Source of the DNA: Mergibacter septicus
Lineage (GTDB): Bacteria; Pseudomonadota; Gammaproteobacteria; Enterobacterales; Pasteurellaceae
Reading direction: 5' to 3'
Length of the DNA stretch: 64,000 bases
Assembly (NCBI RefSeq): GCF_003265225.1
Contig: NZ_CP022013.1
Coordinates: forward strand, 467,001-531,000
Below, in pieces: positions 55,168 to 64,000 of the stretch (position 1 is the stretch's first letter; every line of letters starts with the position of its first letter). The position numbers were made by a program, and so were the translations under genes. The notes below the pieces were generated by a model. That model made no database searches. It was not told the origin of the DNA and saw only the letters and a list, made by a program, of their open reading frames with translations.

Positions 55168-55216
55168 GACTAGATTTTTTAATAAGTAAAGAATAGCAAA
55201 TCTAGTCTTTTTATTT
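55168..55216 (+). terminator. terminator after kdsC
   Basis: GACTAGATTT (55168-55177) pairs with AAATCTAGTC (55198-55207) across a 20-base loop, then TTTTTATTTTT. The long loop makes it less typical. Confidence 0.65.
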
Positions 55217-55233
55217 TTATTGGTTTTTATACA

Positions 55234-55252
55234 AATGATAATAATTATTATT
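55234..55252. promoter_or_regulatory. Fur box upstream of fbpA
   Basis: TGATAAT-A-ATTATTA (55236-55250) matches the 7-1-7 Fur core TGATAAT-N-ATTATCA in all but one position. It overlaps the -35 of the fbpA promoter. Confidence 0.85.
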
Positions 55253-55279
55253 GACAGGTCGCAAATTGCGATGTAGTCT
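55251..55279 (+). promoter_or_regulatory. predicted fbpA promoter
   Basis: A perfect -35 TTGACA (55251-55256) is followed after 17 bases by a weak -10 TAGTCT (55274-55279). The Fur box runs into the -35, as expected for iron repression. The leader would be about 40 bases. Confidence 0.65.
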
Positions 55280-55324
55280 TACCGCAGATTTTTTAACACT
55301 AATTTGTTAAATTTGAGAGGAACT

Positions 55325-56359
55325 ATGAAAAAGTCAGTTATTACCGCTGGATTATTAGCCGCAGTATCAATGGGTGTCGCAACGACATCTTTTGCATCGA
55401 ATGAAGTAAATGTTTATTCTTTCCGTCAACCATATCTTATTCAGCCTATCTTAGATCAATTTACGCAAGAAACAGGGATTAAAGTTAACTTTATTTTTGA
55501 TAATAAAGGCTTAGTTGAACGTGTAAAACGTGAAGGCGAATTAAGTAATATGGACGTTTTACTGACCGTTGATATTAGTCGCATTATGGAAGCGGTAAAT
55601 GCTGGCGTTACTCAACCTGTACATTCTAAAGTGTTAGAAGCAAATATTCCTGCTCAATATCGTGATAGCCAAGATCGTTGGTATGGTTTAACTGTCCGTG
55701 CAAGAGCAGTCTATTCATCAAAAGATCGTGTTGGTAAATTACCACCTTCTTTCACTTATGAAGATTTAGCTAAACCAGAATTTAAAGGTAAAGTCTGTGT
55801 ACGCTCAGGTAAACACCCTTATAATGTTTCTTTAGTTGCTTCAATGATTGCTGAAAAAGGTGAACAGAAAGCAAAAGAATTTTTAGTTGGTTTGAAAAAT
55901 AACTTAGCGAAAAAACCACAAGGTGGAGACCGTGATCAAATCAAAGCCATTAGCGAAGGTGTATGTGATTACTCATTAGGTAATAGCTACTATTACGGTA
56001 AAATGCTAACAGACAAAGATCCTGCGACTGTTGCTGCAGCAGAAAATGTGTATATCAATTTCCCTAACCAAGAAACAACAGGAACCCACGTTAATATTAG
56101 TGGTGGTGTAGTAGGAAAATATGCACCAAATAAAGAGAATGCGATTAAATTACTTGAATATTTAAGTAGCGATCACGCTCAAGAATTATATGCTGATTTA
56201 AATAGTGAATACCCAGTTAAACCGGGAGTTAAACCATCTAAATTAGTTCAATCTTGGGGAACATTCCGTGCAGATAAATTACCATTAGTGAAAATTGCAG
56301 AAAATTACGATAAAGCACTGAAGTTAGTTGATGAAGTGCAATTTGACTTGGTTAAATAG
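55325..56359 (+). CDS. fbpA: ferric iron ABC transporter substrate-binding protein FbpA
   Basis: A periplasmic Fe(III)-binding protein. It has 344 residues with a clean signal peptide (cleaved near TTSFA/SNEVNVYS). The N-terminus VNVYSFRQPYLIQPIL and the tyrosine-rich iron site in GNSYYYGKM agree closely with Mannheimia FbpA. The ATG follows GAGAGGAAC; a TTG seven codons upstream is rejected. First gene of fbpABC; a hairpin after it probably keeps FbpA more abundant than the membrane parts. Confidence 0.95.
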   Translation: MKKSVITAGLLAAVSMGVATTSFASNEVNVYSFRQPYLIQPILDQFTQETGIKVNFIFDNKGLVERVKREGELSNMDVLLTVDISRIMEAVNAGVTQPVHSKVLEANIPAQYRDSQDRWYGLTVRARAVYSSKDRVGKLPPSFTYEDLAKPEFKGKVCVRSGKHPYNVSLVASMIAEKGEQKAKEFLVGLKNNLAKKPQGGDRDQIKAISEGVCDYSLGNSYYYGKMLTDKDPATVAAAENVYINFPNQETTGTHVNISGGVVGKYAPNKENAIKLLEYLSSDHAQELYADLNSEYPVKPGVKPSKLVQSWGTFRADKLPLVKIAENYDKALKLVDEVQFDLVK

Positions 56360-56388
56360 ATATTCAATTAAGCATAAGTTATCAATTT

Positions 56389-56423
56389 AGGTGGTTGTTT
56401 TCACAGCCGCCTTTTACTTTTTC
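56389..56423 (+). terminator. attenuator hairpin between fbpA and fbpB
   Basis: AGGTGGTTGT / ACAGCCGCCT form a fully paired 10-bp stem (two G-T pairs) with a TTTC tetraloop (56389-56412), followed by TTTACTTTTT. It probably terminates part of the transcripts after fbpA. Confidence 0.7.
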
Positions 56424-56442
56424 GTTGCAGTCATATTTTTAA

Positions 56443-58143
56443 ATGAAGACTTTTTTCTCTAAGATTTTCTCATCAATTCGGTTTGATAAGATTAAAATAA
56501 ATTTACTAATTATTTTAATTAGTGCCTTTTTTTTAATGCCAATTTTAGCGATTTTTAGGCAGTCAATTGGTGATAGTAGTACAAGTATTCGCCATTTATG
56601 GCAAACCGTCTTAACAACATATTTAGAAAATTCATTATTATTGGTGTTAGGTACGGTACTTATCAGTTTAATCCTTGCTTTGCCTTGTGCTGTTTTGGTC
56701 TCACGTTATCAATTCCGTAGTCGAGCAGTATTACAATGGTTATTGTGTCTCCCTTTAGCAATTCCAGCGTATCTGTTAGCCTATTTTTATACTGATTTTT
56801 TAGACTATTCAGGGGTTTTACAACGTAGTTTGCGGGCGTGGTTTGGTTGGAAAACTGCTCAAGATTATTGGTTTCCATCAATCAGAACCTTAGAAGGGGC
56901 TTGTATTATCCTAGGGTTGTCGCTTTATCCTTATATTTTTCTCTTAAGTCGGTTAGCTTTGTTAGAGCAAGCTGAAAATTTAAGCCAAAGTGCAGCTTTA
57001 CTTGGTGCAAAACGCTGGCAGATTTTTTATCGGGTTACTTTACCTTTAATTCGCCCAGCGATTGCTGTTGGTTGTGCTTTAGTCGCTATGGAAACTTTAG
57101 GGGATTTTGGAACAGTATTTTATTTTGCCGTTCCGACCTTAACTACTGCAATTTATGATACTTGGTTAGGTTTTAGCGATTTACACGCTGCTTCACAGAT
57201 TTCTTTAGCAATGCTCGGTTTAATTACGCTGTTTATCCTGTTGGAGCGTTATGCTCGGCGGCGTCAACGGCACTATCAACGTGGAAGTGAAAAAACACAT
57301 AGTTTAAAACCTTTAAAGGGAATCGCAAGATTACTGCCAATTTATGCTTGGACAATCGTTATTTTTGCTTTTTTTCTGCCAATATCTCGTTTGTTATATT
57401 GGTCTTGGTTGTATTTCGATCAAGCGTGGAGCGAAAATTTTGGGCAGTATGCATTAAATAGTCTTTTAGTTTCATCTCTTGCGATGGTGGTTTGTGTCGT
57501 ATTAGCTTTATTACTCCATTTTTATCGCCGTTTACAACAAAAACAGATTGCTAATTATGGTTTACGTTTTGCAACTTTAGGCTATGCCATTCCGGGAACA
57601 GTATTAGCAATCGGTTTATTAATTCCATTGACTGGTGCGGATCATTTATTACATTCCCTAACAAAATTTTTAGGATTGCCTTCTTTCGGTTTGATTTTTT
57701 CAGGTTCGATAGTCGCTTTAGTGGTTGCCTATGTTATCCGTTTTTCAACAATGGCTGTAGGGAGTTTGGATACGGCATTAGCCAAAATTCCACCATCATT
57801 AGATATGGCAGGTAGAACGTTAGGGCATTCCCCTTTTGCAGTATGGCGAAAAATTCATTTTCCATTGTTACGTAAAGGCATACTGACTGCATTATTGATG
57901 GTGTTTATTGAGAGTATGAAGGAATTAAATGCGTCATTATTACTACGTCCATTTAATTTTGATACGCTAGCCACTCACGTTTTTACCTACACTTCTGATG
58001 AACAGTTAGAAAAAGCGGCATTACCAGCAGTAGTCCTAGTTTTAGTGGGATTATTACCTGTTATTTATATTACCCGTTCTTTGTTATCTGAAAGCACTAC
58101 TAAACCTTTTATAAAAATTGAAGATAAGTGTCAGCAAGAGTAA
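56443..58143 (+). CDS. fbpB: ferric iron ABC transporter permease FbpB
   Basis: The inner-membrane channel of the FbpABC iron importer. It has 566 residues and about twelve hydrophobic spans, made of two fused permease halves. Each half has an EAA-type loop: ESAALLGAKRWQIFYRVTLPL-like near residue 184 (AALLGAKRWQIFYRVTLP) and DMAGRTLGHSPFAVWRKIHF near 452. No strong ribosome binding site precedes the ATG. fbpC follows after 4 bases. Confidence 0.93.
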   Translation: MKTFFSKIFSSIRFDKIKINLLIILISAFFLMPILAIFRQSIGDSSTSIRHLWQTVLTTYLENSLLLVLGTVLISLILALPCAVLVSRYQFRSRAVLQWLLCLPLAIPAYLLAYFYTDFLDYSGVLQRSLRAWFGWKTAQDYWFPSIRTLEGACIILGLSLYPYIFLLSRLALLEQAENLSQSAALLGAKRWQIFYRVTLPLIRPAIAVGCALVAMETLGDFGTVFYFAVPTLTTAIYDTWLGFSDLHAASQISLAMLGLITLFILLERYARRRQRHYQRGSEKTHSLKPLKGIARLLPIYAWTIVIFAFFLPISRLLYWSWLYFDQAWSENFGQYALNSLLVSSLAMVVCVVLALLLHFYRRLQQKQIANYGLRFATLGYAIPGTVLAIGLLIPLTGADHLLHSLTKFLGLPSFGLIFSGSIVALVVAYVIRFSTMAVGSLDTALAKIPPSLDMAGRTLGHSPFAVWRKIHFPLLRKGILTALLMVFIESMKELNASLLLRPFNFDTLATHVFTYTSDEQLEKAALPAVVLVLVGLLPVIYITRSLLSESTTKPFIKIEDKCQQE

Positions 58144-58147
58144 TTAT

Positions 58148-59224
58148 ATGAAAACTTTAACTTTAAATGCGATTTCTTGTCGCTATGATCGTCAAACGGT
58201 ATTAGAAAATCTTAATTTAGAATTAGAAGGTGATGATATTGTATGTTTGCTTGGTGCGAGTGGTTGTGGCAAAACGACTTTGTTAAAAGCGATTGCAGGC
58301 TTATTACCATTAACACAAGGCGAAATCCTTTTAAAGGAAAAGGCACTCCATCATATACCACTTGAACAACGTCAGATCGGATTAATTTTTCAAGATTATG
58401 CACTTTTTCCGCATTTAACTGTGGCAGAAAACATTATCTTTGGTCTATGTTACCAGCCTGCTTGTTGTAAAGGTAAGGTATTACGCAAAATGACTGATTT
58501 AGTGCAGTTGACAGGGTTAGAGCAGCGTTATCCACATGAACTTTCAGGTGGACAGCAACAAAGGGTTGCTATTGCTCGTGCTTTGGCGTGTGAACCACAA
58601 TTGCTTTTATTAGATGAGCCTTTTTCTAATATTGATAGTCAAGTTCGTTATCAATTAATTGCTGAAATGCGACAAATTTTGAAGCAGCACGCTATTCCCG
58701 CTATTTTTGTTACTCATAGCAAAGATGAAGCCTTTATTTTTGCTGATAAATTAGCACTTATGGATCAAGGAAAAATTGTTCAGTTTGGTTCGCCTCAACA
58801 GTTGTATCAATTTCCAAATAGTCGTTTTGTTGCTGAATTTTTAGGGAAAACCAATTATTTTCCTTGTCATTTTCAATCTGAAACACACTATCATACCCCA
58901 TTAGGTCACTTTGATTTAGAGCAACCTGCAAAGTTTGCTGACCGAGTTGATGGTAACATTCAAGCTGGAATGCAAGCAGAATGGTTACTTCGTCCTGAAA
59001 TGCTACGCTTGTCATCGGTTGATGATCCTAGTTTAGCAAATGTTACCTTAAAGCAACGCCTATTCTTAGGTGGTGTTAGCCGTTATCTCGTTGAAGTGGA
59101 TAATCAGATGGATAATCAAGCTAAGCCACAACTTTGGTTACAGTGTTGTGAGCCATATACTGTTGGTAGTCGTTTACGTTTGACTATTCGCCCACATCAA
59201 AAGGTATTTTTTACACCACGTTAA
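58148..59224 (+). CDS. fbpC: ferric iron ABC transporter ATP-binding protein FbpC
   Basis: The ATPase of the iron importer. It has 358 residues: Walker A GASGCGKTTLLK near residue 37, Q-loop LIFQDYALFPHLT, signature LSGGQQQRVAIARAL, Walker B LLLLDEPFSNID and switch VTHSKDEA, followed by a C-terminal regulatory TOBE-like domain of about 120 residues. The ATG follows the fbpB stop by 4 bases; a longer reading overlaps fbpB. Last gene of the operon, convergent with queE; no terminator is obvious in the 31-base gap. Confidence 0.94.
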   Translation: MKTLTLNAISCRYDRQTVLENLNLELEGDDIVCLLGASGCGKTTLLKAIAGLLPLTQGEILLKEKALHHIPLEQRQIGLIFQDYALFPHLTVAENIIFGLCYQPACCKGKVLRKMTDLVQLTGLEQRYPHELSGGQQQRVAIARALACEPQLLLLDEPFSNIDSQVRYQLIAEMRQILKQHAIPAIFVTHSKDEAFIFADKLALMDQGKIVQFGSPQQLYQFPNSRFVAEFLGKTNYFPCHFQSETHYHTPLGHFDLEQPAKFADRVDGNIQAGMQAEWLLRPEMLRLSSVDDPSLANVTLKQRLFLGGVSRYLVEVDNQMDNQAKPQLWLQCCEPYTVGSRLRLTIRPHQKVFFTPR

Positions 59225-59255
59225 TTTTTAACGAAAGTGTTAGATATTTTGGAGT

Positions 59256-59888
59256 TTACTCAATGCCAATTAATTTGTGTGTTTGTAAACTTAATTGCCA
59301 ATGAATTGGGCTAGATTGATTTAATTTTCCTAGTAGTTGAACGGTATCCAATAAGTTAAATTTGCCTTCAATTTCGCAAGGCGAAAGATAGTAATGTTCG
59401 GCTTTGATTTTTTCGGCAATTTGGTGGCAGAAAGAGAGAATTTCTTGTTGTTCTTGTTCATTACTAAGACTGTCATTAACAATCCGTACTTCATTTGCAC
59501 GCTTTAGGCAGTTTTGCTGGTATTTTTGCCGATATAAGCGTTTGGGACTAGTGGCAATATAATCAATTTCGGTAGGGACTGGTCTTATTCCATTGGTTTC
59601 AATCGCTAAGAAATAGCCTAGTTGTTTAAAGTGGGTCAACAATTTTGTTAAATTAGCGACAATTGTAGGTTCACCACCAGTGATAATGATATTTTTGGCT
59701 TGAAAAGCTGTAACTTGTTGGCTTATCTGCTCCAAAGTCATGGATTTGAAACAATTATATTCCGTATCACACCAAGGACAAGTTAAGTTACATTTACCAA
59801 AGCGAATAAAAATACTCGGCATACCAGTATTGAAGCCTTCTCCTTGCAAGCTTTCAAAAATTTCAACAATGTTGTAACGTGTTTGCAT
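59256..59888 (-). CDS. queE: 7-carboxy-7-deazaguanine synthase
   Basis: A radical-SAM enzyme that rearranges 6-carboxytetrahydropterin to 7-carboxy-7-deazaguanine in queuosine synthesis. It has 210 residues: SLQGEGFNTGMPSIFIRF at the start, cluster cysteines in KCNLTCPWCDTEYN, and the SAM motif ITGGEPTI. Third gene of queC-queD-queE, 2 bases after queD. Confidence 0.95.
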   Translation of the reverse strand: MQTRYNIVEIFESLQGEGFNTGMPSIFIRFGKCNLTCPWCDTEYNCFKSMTLEQISQQVTAFQAKNIIITGGEPTIVANLTKLLTHFKQLGYFLAIETNGIRPVPTEIDYIATSPKRLYRQKYQQNCLKRANEVRIVNDSLSNEQEQQEILSFCHQIAEKIKAEHYYLSPCEIEGKFNLLDTVQLLGKLNQSSPIHWQLSLQTHKLIGIE

Positions 59889-59890
59889 AG

Positions 59891-60334
59891 TTAATCTGAT
59901 ATTTCCTTGTATTCACAATAAGAAGTTGGTGTTTCCCATAAACGAACACTAGAGATAGGTAAATTGGCTTTTGTTTTTAATTGATTGAAGATAAAGCGAG
60001 CCATTTCTTCGGCGGTGGTTCTTGTTTCTAAAGCGAAGGTTTTTAATTGCATACTTTCGAGTAATTGTGCGATTTTGCATTCTCTTTCGCTGAATTTGTC
60101 GTAAATAAAAGCGTGATCAAGTTGATCGATAATGAGTTCTTTTACTGCTTTCTTTACATCACTAAAGTCCATTACCATGCCACGTTTGGCACCCGTAGTA
60201 TGTAACTTACCTGTGAGTTCAACTTGTAATTTATAAGTATGTCCGTGTAAGTTTTGGCATTTACCATCATGTCCATCAAGTAGGTGTGCCATATCAAAAC
60301 TAAATTCTTTACTAATCTTTATCACTTTCTTCAC
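59891..60334 (-). CDS. queD: 6-carboxy-5,6,7,8-tetrahydropterin synthase
   Basis: Converts dihydroneopterin triphosphate to 6-carboxytetrahydropterin. It has 147 residues of the T-fold: zinc histidines in FDMAHLL and NLHGHTYKL, the catalytic Cys in [32 protein letters not shown] and the terminal Glu in [12 protein letters not shown]. It is overlapped by 4 bases by queC upstream, suggesting coupled translation. Confidence 0.95.
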   Translation of the reverse strand: MKKVIKISKEFSFDMAHLLDGHDGKCQNLHGHTYKLQVELTGKLHTTGAKRGMVMDFSDVKKAVKELIIDQLDHAFIYDKFSERECKIAQLLESMQLKTFALETRTTAEEMARFIFNQLKTKANLPISSVRLWETPTSYCEYKEISD

Positions 60335-61062
60335 CTTAATTCTTCTTTTTGCTGCTTTTCGGCTAAATATTGCTTTAAGCCTTTTTCACGTAATTGACAA
60401 CTAGGGCATTGATGACAGCCACCTTCAATACCGAGATAGCAAGTGTGAGTATTTTTGATGATATAATCTAGGACACCTAATTGATCGGCTAATGCCCAAG
60501 TTTGTTTTTTCGTCAGCCACATTAATGGAGTAATCAGATTGAAGTGATAATCCATGGCAAGGTTTAAGGTGGTATTCATCGATTTAATAAAAGTATCTCG
60601 ACAATCGGGATAACCGCTAAAATCGGTTTCACATACACCAATAATAATATCGTGAATGTTTTGGCTTTTAGCATAGATTGCACTATAAAGCAGAAAAAGT
60701 GCATTACGTCCATCAACAAAGGTATTAGGTAAGCCATTATCATTTTGTTGAATTGCCGTTTGTTGATCAATTAAAGCATTATGCGTAATACTTTGCATTA
60801 CGCTGGTATCGATAATGGTCTGCTTTAGGTTTAAATCTTTTGCGATTGCTTTTGCTTTTTCAAGTTCGACAGCGTGGCGTTGACCATAGTGAAAACTGAT
60901 GACTTCAACATTTTCTACGCCATAATGGGCAATGGCTTGAAATAAACAGGTGGTAGAATCTTGTCCGCCAGAAAAGATTACAATGGCTTTATCCGTAGTA
61001 GGAGTGAGAGAAGAATTAAGAATATTGAGGTTTTTGGCTGTTGTTGGGGTATTATTTGACAT
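60331..61062 (-). CDS. queC: 7-cyano-7-deazaguanine synthase
   Basis: Makes preQ0 from 7-carboxy-7-deazaguanine, ammonia and ATP. It has 243 residues: the PP-loop [16 protein letters not shown] near residue 28, and zinc cysteines in [21 protein letters not shown] at the C-terminal side. First gene of queCDE; its ribosome binding site AGGA is built into the tail of a preQ1-I riboswitch that ends 6 bases before the ATG. Confidence 0.96.
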   Translation of the reverse strand: MSNNTPTTAKNLNILNSSLTPTTDKAIVIFSGGQDSTTCLFQAIAHYGVENVEVISFHYGQRHAVELEKAKAIAKDLNLKQTIIDTSVMQSITHNALIDQQTAIQQNDNGLPNTFVDGRNALFLLYSAIYAKSQNIHDIIIGVCETDFSGYPDCRDTFIKSMNTTLNLAMDYHFNLITPLMWLTKKQTWALADQLGVLDYIIKNTHTCYLGIEGGCHQCPSCQLREKGLKQYLAEKQQKEELR

Positions 61063-61068
61063 ATATTT

Positions 61069-61104
61069 TCCTAGTTTTTTTACGTGGGAGGGTTGCGAAC
61101 CACG
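61069..61104 (-). promoter_or_regulatory. preQ1 class I riboswitch
   Basis: The leader reads CGTGG, a loop TTCGCAACCCTC, CCACG, then TAAAAAAACTAGGA. This is the preQ1-I layout: a 5-bp P1 stem, C-rich loop and A-rich tail folding into a pseudoknot. The tail contains the queC Shine-Dalgarno AGGA, so preQ1 binding should block translation of queCDE. Confidence 0.9.
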
Positions 61105-61120
61105 AGTAATAAAAAACTAT

Positions 61121-61149
61121 ATTGTAATATAAAATTCGTTATCTAGCAA
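61121..61149 (-). promoter_or_regulatory. predicted queC promoter
   Basis: On the minus strand, -35 TTGCTA and -10 TACAAT are separated by 17 bases. The start would be near 61114, about 10 bases before the riboswitch stem. Confidence 0.55.
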
Positions 61150-61245
61150 AAACTTAGAAGTGAGTTACAACGCAAAGATAAATTTTGTAAAAGCATATTA
61201 AGTCTAAATTTATTAAATTTTCATTTTTAATTAAGAGGAAAAGAA

Positions 61246-62094
61246 ATGAATACAATAATTGAAATAAATCAACAAAATATTAATGATGTAATGATGAGTA
61301 GTCAGGAACGAGCCGTCATTTTCGTTTTTTATGCACCGAGTCAGCAGGAGTCTGTAGAGTATGTTACACAATTAGAAAGTTGGGTTAACCAACAACAAGG
61401 CGCAGTGTTATTAGCAAAAGTAAATTGTGAAAACGAAGCGATGTTAGCAGCTCAGTTTCGCATACAAGCGTTGCCAACTACCTATCTTTTTCGTGATGGT
61501 TCTCCCATTGATGCTTTTCAAGGGCGTTTAGTAGATGAACAACTATTTCAACGCTTAAATGTCATTTTACCGAAAGAAGATGAAGTTAAATTTAACCAAG
61601 CATTAGATCTATTAGCCTTGAATGAATATGAGAAAGCGTTACCTTTATTAAAAGAAGCGTGGGAGTTTGCGGATAAAAAGAATAGTGATATTGGTTTATT
61701 GTATGCAGAAACTTATATTACTTTAAAAAATATTGAATCTGCTCAAGCGATTTTAAAACAAATTCCTTTGCAAGATCGTGATAGCCGTTGGCAAGGATTG
61801 CAAGCCCAGATAGACTTATTAAAACAGGCAGCAGATACCCCAGAAATTCAACAGTTACAACAGGATTATCAACAAAATCCAACTGATGCTATTGCAATTA
61901 AATTGGCAATTCAACTGCATCAAGCTCATCGTAATGATGAGGCATTAAGCCTATTATTAACCATTTTAAAAAGGAATTTAAACGCAGAAAATGGTGAGGT
62001 AAAACAGCAATTTCTCTCGATTTTAGCGGCGATTGGTAATCATGATCCAGTAGTCCAACAATATCGTCGCCAATTTTATTCTTTACTGTATTAA
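61246..62094 (+). CDS. cnoX: thioredoxin-like co-chaperone CnoX (YbbN)
   Basis: A holdase/co-chaperone that guards proteins from oxidation in E. coli. It has 282 residues: an N-terminal thioredoxin fold (1 to about 110) and C-terminal TPR repeats with IPLQDRDSRWQGLQAQIDLL and AADTPEIQQLQQ, nearly identical to E. coli YbbN. The active-site position reads SQQE (S32-E35) with no cysteine, where E. coli has SQHC. The second cysteine, C61 in VNCENEAML, is kept. AAGAGGAAA precedes the ATG. Confidence 0.93.
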   Translation: MNTIIEINQQNINDVMMSSQERAVIFVFYAPSQQESVEYVTQLESWVNQQQGAVLLAKVNCENEAMLAAQFRIQALPTTYLFRDGSPIDAFQGRLVDEQLFQRLNVILPKEDEVKFNQALDLLALNEYEKALPLLKEAWEFADKKNSDIGLLYAETYITLKNIESAQAILKQIPLQDRDSRWQGLQAQIDLLKQAADTPEIQQLQQDYQQNPTDAIAIKLAIQLHQAHRNDEALSLLLTILKRNLNAENGEVKQQFLSILAAIGNHDPVVQQYRRQFYSLLY

Positions 62095-62105
62095 TTATTC
62101 GGTGA

Positions 62106-63161
<1,056 letters not shown>

Positions 63162-63173
63162 GTGATCCCTAAT

Positions 63174-63205
63174 ACCCAAACCAATTAGGTTTGGGTTTTA
63201 ATTTT
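63174..63205 (+). terminator. hairpin between trxB and cydD
   Basis: ACCCAAACC / GGTTTGGGT form a perfect 9-bp stem with an AATTA loop (63174-63196), followed by TTTAATTTT. It is a likely terminator, implying cydD has its own promoter or is read through. Confidence 0.75.
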
Positions 63206-63216
63206 ATGTAAACGTT

Positions 63217-64000
63217 ATGGATAAAGTACGACAAAAGCAACTACAAAAGTGGCTTAAAGCACAACAAAAAAATATCAAACCAATTCTTTATTTAAATGTG
63301 ATCTTAGCCGCTGTTTCAACAGTAGTCTTAATCAGCCAAACTTGGTTATTAGCAACGGTTTTTCAAAAACTTATCATTGAACAGCAATCTAACCAGAGTT
63401 TGCTGAGTTATTTTTTAGTGATGATAGGCTTATTTGCCGTACGTGCAGGGTTGTTATTGTGGCGAGAAAAGTTAGGTTATCGGTGTGGGCAACAACTTCG
63501 GCAGCAAATCCGCCAACAAATTTTAACTAAATTAAACCAAGTTGGTCCAGCAAGTGTAGCTTATCGCCCTGTGGGGAGTTGGGCAACAATGGTATTAGAG
63601 CAAGTCGAAAATTTACATAACTTTTATGCCCGTTATTTACCACAGCAATATTTATCCGTTATCGCCCCTTTTTTAATCGCTATTGCTGTATTTCCAGTTA
63701 ATTGGGCTGCTGGAATAATTCTTTTAGGCACCGCACCACTGATTCCAATTTTTATGGCATTAGTTGGAATGAAAGCGGCTGAAGCTAACCAAAAAAATGT
63801 TGATGTTTTAGCAAGATTAAGTGGACAATTCTTAGATCGCTTACAAGGTTTACAAAATCTTCGCATTTTTAATCGTACAGCAGAACAAACCGAACAACTT
63901 GAAGAACGTACGGAAGATTTTCGTGCAACAACTATGGACGTATTAAAAGTTGCTTTTCTATCATCAGCAGTGCTTGAGTTTTTTACATCAATTTCAATTG
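63217..64000 (+). CDS. cydD: heme/thiol ABC exporter CydD (partial, 5' end)
   Basis: The first 261 codons of CydD, cut by the window end. CydDC is an ABC exporter of glutathione, cysteine or heme needed to assemble cytochrome bd. The start MDKVRQKQLQKWLK matches E. coli MNKSRQKELTRWLK, and the membrane domain has GSWATMVLEQVE, LILLGTAPLIPIFMALVG-like and LEFFTSIS, all close to E. coli. The ATPase domain lies beyond the window. The order trxB-cydD is conserved. It links functionally to cydABX at the other end. Confidence 0.93.
   Translation, partial: MDKVRQKQLQKWLKAQQKNIKPILYLNVILAAVSTVVLISQTWLLATVFQKLIIEQQSNQSLLSYFLVMIGLFAVRAGLLLWREKLGYRCGQQLRQQIRQQILTKLNQVGPASVAYRPVGSWATMVLEQVENLHNFYARYLPQQYLSVIAPFLIAIAVFPVNWAAGIILLGTAPLIPIFMALVGMKAAEANQKNVDVLARLSGQFLDRLQGLQNLRIFNRTAEQTEQLEERTEDFRATTMDVLKVAFLSSAVLEFFTSISI

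Overview
The window is chromosomal DNA of a low-GC gammaproteobacterium, and everything points to the family Pasteurellaceae. The proteins align well with Escherichia coli counterparts from memory. The iron-binding protein is of the Mannheimia/Pasteurella FbpA type. The queC leader carries a Haemophilus-like preQ1 riboswitch, and a small Cys-pair secreted protein of a Pasteurellaceae type sits at the left edge. Core copies of the 9-base DNA uptake signal (the ACAAGCGGT type) appear to be enriched but sparse. I cannot name the genus. I see no insertion sequence, prophage, CRISPR array or rRNA. Almost the whole window is core metabolism plus one large autotransporter.

Layout. 0-4 kb: a small secreted protein, then cydABX-ybgE (cytochrome bd oxidase), with a consensus FNR site in the long upstream gap. 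4.2-11 kb: a complete ccmABCDEFGHI cytochrome c maturation operon. 11-15.2 kb: mog, glnB, the ferredoxin yfaE, udk-dcd and an AsmA-like lipoprotein. 15.3-21.9 kb: two identical tRNA-Asp genes, dnaQ/rnhA (divergent), gloB, slt, trpR and rimO. 21.9-28.8 kb: a two-armed L-ascorbate (ula) locus. 29-33.3 kb: a nucleoside transporter with deoC-deoB-deoD. 33.4-38.3 kb: a 1619-residue autotransporter. 38.4-47.1 kb: djlA, dusC, tyrR, a YwiC-like membrane protein, ubiF, miaB and pssA. 47.1-51.8 kb: argE divergent from argCBH. 51.9-55.2 kb: znuCB and kdsD-kdsC. 55.2-59.2 kb: the Fur-controlled fbpABC ferric transporter. 59.2-61.1 kb: queCDE under a preQ1 riboswitch. 61.2 kb to the end: cnoX, trxB and the start of cydD.

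The genes suggest a facultative, host-associated lifestyle. Cytochrome bd (cydABX here, its assembly exporter cydD at the far end) and the ccm system support low-oxygen and anaerobic respiration. The ula locus takes up ascorbate and makes xylulose 5-phosphate. The deo genes salvage nucleosides, fbpABC and znuBC acquire metals, and the autotransporter is a likely surface adhesin.

I found no clearly undescribed multi-gene system. The most interesting items are regulatory and structural. The ulaA-ulaG gap holds two arrays of 10-bp-phased GATTA boxes with two CRP sites, one of them centred near -61.5 of a good ulaG promoter. A near-consensus TrpR operator overlaps the slt stop codon. TyrR has Asn in place of the Walker B Glu. 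The AsmA-like protein has a lipobox. The autotransporter passenger carries repeated Ala/Pro-rich inserts. All calls rest on reading the sequence and on remembered family features; no database search was run.
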